A stretch of 37,503 nt of DNA from an uncultured Lachnospiraceae bacterium (GTDB taxonomy: Bacteria > Bacillota > Clostridia > Lachnospirales > Lachnospiraceae). Below, one piece after another: positions 16,040 to 25,444 of this stretch. The translations under genes were made by a program, and so were the position numbers. Numbering within the stretch: the first letter of the stretch is position 1; the number at the start of each line of letters is the position of its first letter. Below the pieces are notes generated by a model. It was given only the letters and a program-made list of their open reading frames with translations, had not been told where the DNA came from and did not search any database. Location of the stretch: contig CAMVNR010000015.1 of the NCBI GenBank assembly GCA_947168905.1, positions 1 to 37,503 on the forward strand, given 5' to 3'.

Positions 16040-17185
16040 TCAGATCCGGACGGACTTTCCGCTTTCCGGGTCCAGCTTAAACTGTGAAATGAATTCCCAC
16101 ACGAGATCGCAGAGCGCCTGCGAGGGCCAGTGCGGGGATTTTGCAAGGCCGATAAACCTCGCCCGCACTTCTCCGTCGGCGCTGACACAGTCGCCGATAT
16201 AATGCGAGCGGTTTTCCCGGACTTCAACCGAGGTGCGCTCGAAGGGGAAGCCGATCTTTTCGATGACGATGTCGGCGGTCTCCGCCGCCGCTCTTCGGAC
16301 TTCCTCCTCGGGGATTTCCGCGCAGCCGTTCGCGATGCGCCAGTTGTTGATCGAGCGGATTTTATTGGAGCCGGAGAGGTCGATCCTTTTCGGCGGCTTT
16401 TTCTCTCCCGCTTCCTTCTTCTCCTCCGGCTGGCCGGTCCATTCATTCTTCGGCTCGTCCCGCGTCACGGGAATCAGCCCCAGGACCTCGTATTCCCCCA
16501 TGCAGCAGCAGACAGGAATTGTCACGGCTGCCGCTTTTTCGGCCATTTCCACCGTCGTATTTTCACCCGGCCACAGGAGGCCTGCCTGCTCATGCGCGTC
16601 CGACTCGCCATTGGCAAAGAGCATGCCGCCCGTTCCGACAGCGGCAAACCTTTCCGGCCAGCGAAGCGCGTGACGGGAGGTCATAAAGCCACCGAGGGAG
16701 TATCCGACCATGTAAACCCTCGTCCGGTCCACCGGGTAATTTTCAAACGCATAGGCCATCAGCCTTTCGATGCTCGCCGGCGTTTCGTCCTCCGGAATGA
16801 TCACGATCAGCTCTTCTCTTGCCGCGATATTCGTAAATCCGTAGCTCTCGGCAAGGAAGATCGGATTGCCCGCGCCGTGCAGCACAAAAAGAAGCGGATA
16901 AGTCTTTTCAGGTGCCTCTTTTCTCACGTACGCCATCGGCAGATACGAGGCCCATTTCTTCCAGGGCTTTTCAGGGTCAGCGTCATGCAGCTCCTTCTTA
17001 AGCCCTTTCGACTCCCAGAAGCTGAGCACCTCCGGCGCCGTTTCATTCTCAAAGCCGACTTTCAGGCACAGTTTGTTTTCGCACATGATGCGGTAGGTTT
17101 CCGAGCGTCCGAAAACCTCGACGTCCATCTCGGGCGAACTCATCATTTTCATCATTTCAAGATCGCGTCTTGTCATCTCATCCAT
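16040..17185 (-). CDS. PHB-depolymerase/feruloyl-esterase-like alpha/beta hydrolase
   Basis: A 381-residue esterase-like protein without signal peptide. The core shows an oxyanion-type VLHGAG (101-106), the nucleophile elbow GYSLGG (161-166, Ser163) and a late His in SPHWPSQ (His352), a spacing seen in the PHB depolymerase/LpqC-type esterases. The central region has a charged, Glu/Lys-rich insertion (about 240-265) that looks flexible. The start follows TAGGAGG by 8 bases. It is transcribed divergently from the AraC regulator. Removal of acyl groups from imported glycosides is likely but unproven. Confidence 0.75.
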   Translation of the reverse strand: MDEMTRRDLEMMKMMSSPEMDVEVFGRSETYRIMCENKLCLKVGFENETAPEVLSFWESKGLKKELHDADPEKPWKKWASYLPMAYVRKEAPEKTYPLLFVLHGAGNPIFLAESYGFTNIAAREELIVIIPEDETPASIERLMAYAFENYPVDRTRVYMVGYSLGGFMTSRHALRWPERFAAVGTGGMLFANGESDAHEQAGLLWPGENTTVEMAEKAAAVTIPVCCCMGEYEVLGLIPVTRDEPKNEWTGQPEEKKEAGEKKPPKRIDLSGSNKIRSINNWRIANGCAEIPEEEVRRAAAETADIVIEKIGFPFERTSVEVRENRSHYIGDCVSADGEVRARFIGLAKSPHWPSQALCDLVWEFISQFKLDPESGKSVRI

Positions 17186-17247
17186 CGCTGCATCCTCCTA
17201 ACAGATCATTCCTCATTCTCCGGACCCTGTCATCCGTCCGTAAGGAT

Positions 17248-17276
17248 AGTTTACCTGATCTTCGTCCCATTCTCAA
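17248..17276 (-). promoter_or_regulatory. Candidate promoter of the esterase gene
   Basis: The minus strand has TTGAGA, a 17-bp spacer and TAAACT, giving a leader of about 55 bases to the ATG. The match is moderate. No TCGG or TTTCACAA repeats were seen next to it. Confidence 0.45.
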
Positions 17277-17339
17277 GAGCCTGAGCCTATTGAATCTCCG
17301 CTTCCTGCCACTCCATAATCCGCCTCCTTCAATCAGGTC

Positions 17340-17368
17340 TTGACTTTTGACGGCAAAATCAGGATAAT
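17340..17368 (+). promoter_or_regulatory. Promoter of the AraC regulator gene
   Basis: TTGACT, a 17-bp spacer and GATAAT make a good sigma-A promoter pointing to the regulator, with a leader of about 100 bases. It is back to back with the esterase promoter in a roughly 290-base gap that holds no other gene. Confidence 0.65.
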
Positions 17369-17475
17369 CAGCCTGAAGGGCTGCTATTCCCGGCTCCGGA
17401 GTGCTTCTTTTCTTCCGCTGCCGCAAGCCCGTTTCCTTATCCCCCGATCCTCCAGCAAGGAAAGCGAGTGAACTC

Positions 17476-19844
<2,369 letters not shown>

Positions 19845-19850
19845 TTCTCC

Positions 19851-19860
19851 AAAGCGCTTT
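19851..19860. promoter_or_regulatory. AAAGCGCTTT palindrome between two divergent promoters
   Basis: A 10-bp perfect palindrome lies between the -35 boxes of the GH1 and GH5 promoters. Its central CG and flanking A/T triplets resemble operators of LacI-family repressors and CcpA cre sites, although the left side of a cre consensus (TG) is missing. One bound repressor could control both genes. Confidence 0.55.
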
Positions 19861-19868
19861 CTTCTTCA

Positions 19869-19898
19869 TTGACAGCTTCCGTTTCCCTGTGCTATTCT
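19869..19898 (+). promoter_or_regulatory. Promoter of the GH5 gene
   Basis: A perfect TTGACA, an 18-bp spacer and TATTCT, with TGC just before the -10 (extended -10 form). The leader to the ATG is about 75 bases. Confidence 0.65.
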
Positions 19899-19981
19899 GT
19901 AAATAATAAAAACGCAGGTATTGATTGACTGAAAAGACGATCTGAAGCAGGATCCAAAATGATCATCAGGAGGAATATGGA

Positions 19982-21664
19982 ATGAAAGATGCTCTGAAAC
20001 GTGAACGTGTGAAGGGTTTCCTTCACGTCCGGGACGGCCGGATTGTCAATGAGGACGGTGAAGAGGTTCTTCTCACCGGCTGGGGGCTCGGAAATTATCT
20101 TCTGTGCGAAGGATATATGTGGCTGAATGACGGCGCGAACCGTATGGATCGTCCGCGGCGGATCGAAGACATCGTCCGCGAATGCGCCGGATCCGAATAT
20201 GCCGAAGCCTTCTGGAAGAAGTACCGTGAAAACTATATCACGGAGGCGGATATCAGGAGGATGGCGGAGCTTGGATATAACTCGGTCCGTATTCCGATCA
20301 CCTCCCGTCTCTTTATCAAAGAAGAGCCAGGCCTTCAGTGGGTCGAAGAGGGCTTCCTTCTTCTGGACCGCGTCATTGATTTCTGTGAAAAATACGGCGT
20401 CTACGCCTTTATTGACCTGCACGGCGCGCCGGGCGGTCAGACCGGCGCCAATATCGACGACTCGATCGACGATCTGCCGCGGCTTTTTATCGACCGGGAC
20501 AGCTATGATAAGGGCGTCGCGCTCTGGAAAAAGCTCGCGGAGCGTTATAAGGACCGCTCGATTGTTGCAGGCTATGACCTCTTAAATGAACCGCTCAGAA
20601 GCCCGAGGAAGACTCTTCCGGACGGAACCCCCGACCCGGAAGACGATATGGCGAAATACCTGCCGGAGCTTTCAGGCTTCTACCGGGACGCCATCGCCGC
20701 GATCCGCGAAGTGGATCCGAATCACCTTCTGTCCCTGGAGGGTCACCGCTGGGCGACCGATCCCGCGGTCTTCGACCACAGCTTTGACCCGGAAATGGTG
20801 ATTCATTTCCACCGCTACGCCTGTCATCCGGGACCCGAGGTATACACGGAGTATCTCGAGCGCCAGGATGCGCTTAAAGCCCCTCTGTGGCTTGGCGAAA
20901 CCGGCGAGAACTACCCCGAATGGTATGCCGCGATGTATCCGCTGGCGCTGGAGCTTTCGATCGGCTTCAATATCTGGCCCTGGAAGAAGCTCTCCGATCG
21001 GCATGTTCAGAATAATCCTTACCGCATCAGGACGCCGAAAAACTGGAAAAAGATCACCGACTACGCGAACGGCGGGGTTCGCCCGTCCTACGAAGAGGCG
21101 CAGGAGATTTTCGACGAGTTCCTCGAGAATATGAAGCTTGAAAACTGTGAATTCAGCGAGAAGGTTCACGCTTCCCTCTTCCGCCGTCCGGGCACGACCC
21201 TGAGAGCGACGGATTTTGACGAGCTTCCGCTTGCGGACGGCTCTCTTCCTTACGCTTTCAACAAGGCTTACGAAAACGACACGCCCTACAGGAAGAATAC
21301 CGGCGCGCATCTTGTCAATCACTATCCGGATGCTGCGCGGATGTTTGCCTTCGACACCATGATGATGCGCTACACGCTCGGACTTGAGAAGGGCGAATCG
21401 ATTCGCTACAGCTTCTATGACATCGCTTCAGGAAATACGCTGGATATCACGGGATTTACGAAAGGCTGCGTTCGTCTCAGCGTCACGCTTCTTGCTGACG
21501 GGACAACGAAAAAGACCTCAGAATACGCCTTCGGCGTCCAAAAGAGCACGGCTTCCGAAGCCTTCGCCATCAGGGATCTTCCTCTCCCGGATACCGAAAA
21601 ACTCACCGTCCTCATCGAAGTGATCGACGGCAGTCCGGAACTTGAGGAGCTGATCCTGAAATAA
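19982..21664 (+). CDS. GH5 beta-glycanase/beta-glucosidase, cytoplasmic
   Basis: A 560-residue GH5 enzyme. The barrel spans about 10-370, with the acid/base Glu203 in DLLNEP, the nucleophile Glu306 in WLGETGEN, and conserved Arg103 in SVRIP and His147 in DLHGAPGGQ. The DLHGAPGGQ signature is common in GH5 exo-type enzymes acting on short beta-glucans. The last roughly 160 residues form a separate, probably beta-rich domain of unknown role. There is no signal peptide, which is unusual for a polysaccharide endo-enzyme and argues for action on imported oligosaccharides. AGGAGG lies 8 bases before the ATG. It is a single-gene unit convergent with the VOC gene. Confidence 0.9.
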   Translation: MKDALKRERVKGFLHVRDGRIVNEDGEEVLLTGWGLGNYLLCEGYMWLNDGANRMDRPRRIEDIVRECAGSEYAEAFWKKYRENYITEADIRRMAELGYNSVRIPITSRLFIKEEPGLQWVEEGFLLLDRVIDFCEKYGVYAFIDLHGAPGGQTGANIDDSIDDLPRLFIDRDSYDKGVALWKKLAERYKDRSIVAGYDLLNEPLRSPRKTLPDGTPDPEDDMAKYLPELSGFYRDAIAAIREVDPNHLLSLEGHRWATDPAVFDHSFDPEMVIHFHRYACHPGPEVYTEYLERQDALKAPLWLGETGENYPEWYAAMYPLALELSIGFNIWPWKKLSDRHVQNNPYRIRTPKNWKKITDYANGGVRPSYEEAQEIFDEFLENMKLENCEFSEKVHASLFRRPGTTLRATDFDELPLADGSLPYAFNKAYENDTPYRKNTGAHLVNHYPDAARMFAFDTMMMRYTLGLEKGESIRYSFYDIASGNTLDITGFTKGCVRLSVTLLADGTTKKTSEYAFGVQKSTASEAFAIRDLPLPDTEKLTVLIEVIDGSPELEELILK

Positions 21665-21691
21665 AACAGGCTACGCTCCGATACATACCAT

Positions 21692-21753
21692 AAAAGACCT
21701 GCCGCACCAGCAGATGATATCTGTGATATCCTGACTGATGCGGCAGGTTCTTT
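21692..21753. terminator. Bidirectional terminator between convergent GH5 and VOC genes
   Basis: A 10-bp perfect stem (ACCTGCCGCA with TGCGGCAGGT) encloses a 32-base loop that can itself fold at GATATC repeats. T-rich stretches follow on both strands (TTCTTTAT and TCTTTTAT), so it can serve both genes. Confidence 0.8.
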
Positions 21754-22321
21754 ATGACTGCTGCTTTTTCATATAGCTGTCGAAGAATTCCGACAGGGTC
21801 ATATTGCCGGGCATTTCGCGCCCGATTTTCTGCATGCTGTAATCCGTGTACTGGATGAATTCCATCCGGTTTCCGTCCGGATCCTGCAGCCACATCGCGA
21901 AGGTCCGGTCGATATTGGGCATCGGCGGATGCACAACGGAGTCTTTGCCGCCTTTTTCCAATACCTCCTCATAGAATTTCTGCACGTCGTCGACCGTATG
22001 CGCAAAGTGTGTGAAATTCAGGTCCCGGTGCTCCTCCGGCACATGTGGGACGGTCGCATCCAGCGTATTGAAAAGCTCGACAAACTGTCCCGGTGCGTCC
22101 TGAAATTCCATGTAGACAATCCATTTCACGTCCTTCACAGACTCCAGATACGCAAGCCTTTCCTTCGGCATGCTGTTCCGGCGCTCTTCATTGTCCGGAA
22201 TCATATCGCCATAGTAAATTGTGAATTTCTCCTTGCAGTTCAGGAAGGTTTCATACCATCTGATCGACTTCTCGAGGTCTTTGCAGTTGAAGCCGAGGTG
22301 CATATTGGGGGTAATAATCAT
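21752..22321 (-). CDS. VOC (glyoxalase/dioxygenase superfamily) protein
   Basis: A 189-residue protein with two beta-alpha-beta-beta-beta modules of the vicinal oxygen chelate fold. The four expected metal ligands can be placed at His8, Glu82, His105 and Glu154, so it is probably an active metalloenzyme. The C-terminal 30 residues are an extension. The gene follows the Gfo/Idh/MocA gene after about 120 bases that contain two small hairpins (22342-22361 and near 22372-22386), and is probably the last gene of that operon. The reaction (lyase, epimerase or isomerase) cannot be told from sequence. Confidence 0.8.
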   Translation of the reverse strand: MIITPNMHLGFNCKDLEKSIRWYETFLNCKEKFTIYYGDMIPDNEERRNSMPKERLAYLESVKDVKWIVYMEFQDAPGQFVELFNTLDATVPHVPEEHRDLNFTHFAHTVDDVQKFYEEVLEKGGKDSVVHPPMPNIDRTFAMWLQDPDGNRMEFIQYTDYSMQKIGREMPGNMTLSEFFDSYMKKQQS

Positions 22322-22443
22322 GGGGTTCCTTTCTTCTATTCGGAAACGCTCCGACGTTTCCAGCGCCGGACGCCTGCTGCGTCAGCAGCTATATTCTTCA
22401 TGACGGCCATGCGTTTCCGCCGGAGGCTGCTTAAGCTTTTGCT

Positions 22444-23736
22444 TCAGCACGTTCTCAGTGCGCTTTCTTCTCCGTCCGTCGGCACCGAAAGCGGAAGACT
22501 CCGCGTACAGGTCGAAGCGACGACGCATTTCTTTCCGTCGTTTTGGTCGGACTCAAACATCCGCTCCTCGATCTCCAGGACGTGCAGGCATCTCTCGCCA
22601 CTGACCCGGGGCTCTCTTCCCTCGATCTTCGCCCAGACCATGTCCGCCAGGCCGACGCCGCGGCTGTTCGTCTTGAAGGCGTACGGATCGTCAATCACTT
22701 TCCGCTGCGGCTTGTCGGAATTCGCGTAGTCCGTATTATTCTCGTAAATGCTGATCTCGCCGTTGAACCAGTCGGGGCAGGCAAGATACAGAATGCCCTT
22801 ATTGCCGTAGATCGCAAAATAGGTCTGGTCAAAGAAGCAGCTGTCGCAGTTGATCGAAAGCGTGCCCGTGACGCCGCTTTCCATCTCGAGGACGGAGTAG
22901 ACCTGGCTCTCGTTCGGGGTCTCGACGATCTCGCCCTTCGTCTTTGACGGCGGGAAGTTGTCGATGTGACGCTGGTAAGGCGCCTTGATATCTGCGGAAA
23001 CCTTCGCAACCGGTCCGAGAAGGTTGATGAGGACGGTCAGGTAGTAGCAGACATAGTCGTGAATCAGGCCGCCGCCCGGACGGTTCATATAACGCATCGC
23101 GGGGAGCATCTTGTCGTTGTCGCGGTTTCCGACCATCGCAAAGGAGGTGATCCGTCCGAGTCTGCCGCTGTCGATGATCCGGCGCGCGTTCTGCACCCAG
23201 CTTGCAAAGAAGGTGTCCGGTGCGGAACCGATCATCAGGTTCTTCTCTTCGGCAAGCATCACGAGCTCCTGCGCTTCGATGATATTCATCGTGAAGGTCT
23301 TCTCGGTATAGACGTGCTTTCCGGCTTCCAGGGCGCGCTTCATGATCTCATAATGCACGCTCGGCGGTGTCAGGTTCAGGATGATCTCGATCTCCGGGTC
23401 CGCCATCAGCTCGTCCACTGTGCAGGCCCTGACCCCGTACTGATCCGCGACTTCCTTCGCCTTATCGATATTTCTGTCCGCGACCGCCGCAAGCTCGACA
23501 ACCGAGAAGCGCTTCGCGATATTTTCAATGTAGATCCGGCAGATCATGCCGGTTCCGACGACACCGACCTTCATCGGGGTTATGCTTTTTTCGCTCATGT
23601 TCCGATTCTCCTTTTCGACATTAGACACTTCAGAAACGCCCTTTTCTGTTTCCTTTTCGCTGCAGGTCTTTTCAGCGGCATCAGCGCCTGCTTCCGCTCC
23701 CTGCTTTTTCCTGATCGTCTTTGACTGCTTCGCCAT
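22444..23736 (-). CDS. Gfo/Idh/MocA-family NAD(P)-dependent oxidoreductase
   Basis: A sugar dehydrogenase-type protein. The Rossmann motif VGVVGTGMI lies near residues 57-65 and the active-site EKT (variant of EKP, Lys146) near 145, followed by the family's C-terminal beta-sheet domain (about 175-400). The frame opens 6 bases after the GH1 stop, with GAGGAG 9 bases before the ATG, giving a 46-residue Lys/Glu-rich, probably disordered N-terminal extension. An internal ATG at 23598 also has AAAAGGAG 9 bases upstream and would give a 384-residue protein of normal length. Both starts are possible. The family oxidises or reduces sugars and polyols. It is cotranscribed with the GH1 and VOC genes. 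Confidence 0.88.
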   Translation of the reverse strand: MAKQSKTIRKKQGAEAGADAAEKTCSEKETEKGVSEVSNVEKENRNMSEKSITPMKVGVVGTGMICRIYIENIAKRFSVVELAAVADRNIDKAKEVADQYGVRACTVDELMADPEIEIILNLTPPSVHYEIMKRALEAGKHVYTEKTFTMNIIEAQELVMLAEEKNLMIGSAPDTFFASWVQNARRIIDSGRLGRITSFAMVGNRDNDKMLPAMRYMNRPGGGLIHDYVCYYLTVLINLLGPVAKVSADIKAPYQRHIDNFPPSKTKGEIVETPNESQVYSVLEMESGVTGTLSINCDSCFFDQTYFAIYGNKGILYLACPDWFNGEISIYENNTDYANSDKPQRKVIDDPYAFKTNSRGVGLADMVWAKIEGREPRVSGERCLHVLEIEERMFESDQNDGKKCVVASTCTRSLPLSVPTDGEESALRTC

Positions 23737-23742
23737 CGTCCC

Positions 23743-25086
23743 TCACTCCTCAAATCCGTTCGCGCGCGTCACTTCGCTGTACCACTTCGCGCTCTTTTTC
23801 GGGATGCGCTCTTCGGTCTCATACTCGGTGTAATACAGGCCGTAGCGCGCACAGTAGCCGGCGGACCACTCGAAATTGTCCATCAGGGACCACAGATAAT
23901 AGCCCCGAAGGTTAATGCCTTCTTCAACCGCCCTGTGTGCAAAATGAAGCACCGATTTCACATAATCGATCCGGCGGTCGTCCTGAAGGTTCGCTTCCTT
24001 TCCTTCGTTGTCGTCATAGGGAAGACCGTTCTCCGTGATGTAGATCGGAATATCCAGATGGTATTTGTCGACCAGCATGTGCAGGACGTCAAGAAGCGCT
24101 TCCGGATGGCTCTCCGGGCGGTCCTGATAGTTGCCGCCTTCCTTCCGCGCCTTCTGCATCTCACGCATCTTCTCTGCGTTGTCAATGAGGCCGTTGTAGA
24201 AATTCAGGCCGTAGAAATCGAGCGGCTGTTTGATCGTTTCAAAGTCGCCCTCTTCCGTCTTCGGCATCAGGTCATTTTCTTCAAAATACGCGAGCAGATC
24301 CTTCGAGTATCCGCCGAGGAACAGAGGATGCAGGAACATGCCGTAGCCGCGGATCTCGTTGCTGACACGAGCCATTTTCTCGTCCTCCGCATTGCCTGGA
24401 CGCCCCGGATAGTGGCGCCAGATATCGACAACAATGCCGATCTTCGCGATTTTGAAGTTATAGCTTCTGAAAAGCTTGACCGCTTCGCCATGGCAGAGCA
24501 AAAGGTGATGCAGCGCCTGGCGGGCATATTTTTCATTGTGAAGACCGGGTGCGAAGAAGCCCGCGCCGTAGCCGACGTAAGTCGCGATCGGCTCGTTGAA
24601 GGTTACCCAGAAGTCCACGTCATCGCCGAAATTATCGAGAAGCACCTTCGCGTATTCGGTGAACCATTTCACGATCTCACGGTTTCCGAAGCCGCCCTGA
24701 AGCTGCAGCTGATACGGCAGGTCCCAGTGGTACATCGTCGCATTCGGCTTGATGCCGTTCTTTTTCAGAAGCTCAATCAGCTTCCGGTAGTAGGCGATTC
24801 CGGCTTCATTGACCTTGCCCGTGCCGTCCGGCAGGATCCGCGACCAGGAGAAGGAAAAGCGGTAGGAATTCACGCCAAGCTCCCGAAGCATCTCCACATC
24901 GCGCTCCACGAGATGATAGGAATCACAGGCCTTGTCCGGCCGTCCGCCGTTCTTGATCGCGCCGGGGATTCCGGCAAATACATCCCAGATCGACAGGCCT
25001 CTGCCGTCTTCGTACGCGCCGCCCTCGATCTGCGCCGCCGCCGTCGCAACACCCCAGGTAAAGTTCTCAGGGAATTTCAGAAACAT
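23743..25086 (-). CDS. GH1 beta-glucosidase
   Basis: A 447-residue GH1 enzyme with the acid/base Glu165 in TFNEP, the nucleophile Glu352 in ITENGLP, and the NFEW motif (Glu406) that binds the unphosphorylated sugar C4/C6 hydroxyls. It is therefore a true beta-glucosidase or beta-galactosidase, unlike the other GH1 gene here. The start is set by AAGGAGG with 8-base spacing; a 14-codon longer frame is rejected. It is the first gene of an operon with the oxidoreductase and VOC genes. It has no signal peptide and is cytoplasmic. Confidence 0.94.
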   Translation of the reverse strand: MFLKFPENFTWGVATAAAQIEGGAYEDGRGLSIWDVFAGIPGAIKNGGRPDKACDSYHLVERDVEMLRELGVNSYRFSFSWSRILPDGTGKVNEAGIAYYRKLIELLKKNGIKPNATMYHWDLPYQLQLQGGFGNREIVKWFTEYAKVLLDNFGDDVDFWVTFNEPIATYVGYGAGFFAPGLHNEKYARQALHHLLLCHGEAVKLFRSYNFKIAKIGIVVDIWRHYPGRPGNAEDEKMARVSNEIRGYGMFLHPLFLGGYSKDLLAYFEENDLMPKTEEGDFETIKQPLDFYGLNFYNGLIDNAEKMREMQKARKEGGNYQDRPESHPEALLDVLHMLVDKYHLDIPIYITENGLPYDDNEGKEANLQDDRRIDYVKSVLHFAHRAVEEGINLRGYYLWSLMDNFEWSAGYCARYGLYYTEYETEERIPKKSAKWYSEVTRANGFEE

Positions 25087-25102
25087 CGCTTTTTCCTCCT
25101 TC

Positions 25103-25156
25103 ATCATACTGTGTTTTGTATGATACAATTATAAAATACGGCTCCGTCTCCCGCAA
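25103..25156 (-). promoter_or_regulatory. Promoter and downstream inverted repeat, GH1 operon
   Basis: The minus strand has TTGCGG (25156-25151), a 17-bp spacer and TATAAT (25133-25128). Just downstream, at the expected start region, ATCATAC and GTATGAT form a 7-bp inverted repeat with 8-base spacing (25103-25124), a good position for a repressor site. Confidence 0.6.
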
Positions 25157-25300
25157 TATAAGTATCGTGGTATTCCTGTAAGGATAATTAGAACAATATG
25201 AGCATCTTCGTAATCACCGAAATAATCTCTGAAATAATGCATTTTTCTCCGACGTTTTGTTGTCCTCAATTGTATTAACAGTGAAAGGAGGGCTGGCGGT

Positions 25301-25444
25301 ATGTCAAAGTCTTTGCTGCGTACGGACAAAGAAATTGCGGAAATCTACAATCGCCACGGTAAAACAATTTACCGCGTCTGCTTTGCCTATATGAAAAAGC
25401 CTCCTTTACCTTACAGGGACCTGTCTCCGGCGGCAAGATCGTAG
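25301..25444 (+). pseudogene. Truncated ECF sigma-70 factor gene
   Basis: A 47-codon frame whose first roughly 34 residues (for example DKEIAEIYNRH and TIYRVCFAYMKK) are the typical N-terminus (region 2 start) of Clostridia ECF sigma factors. The reading then changes abruptly into sequence that is the antisense of the GH3 gene's 3' end and stops. A good ribosome site (AAAGGAGGG, 8 bases) remains. The rest of the roughly 160-residue protein is nowhere in the window. It overlaps the end of the convergent GH3 gene. This is a relic marking a deletion or insertion boundary. Confidence 0.78.

Noticed and set aside
22322..22443. Small hairpins before the VOC gene as a riboswitch or terminator
   Set aside because: Stems are 5-7 bp without T runs, and no known riboswitch core was recognised. 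The gap probably just separates genes of one operon.
25129..25329. 66-codon minus-strand open frame upstream of the GH1 operon
   Set aside because: It covers the GH1 promoter and the sigma-factor relic in antisense; no ribosome site or motif.
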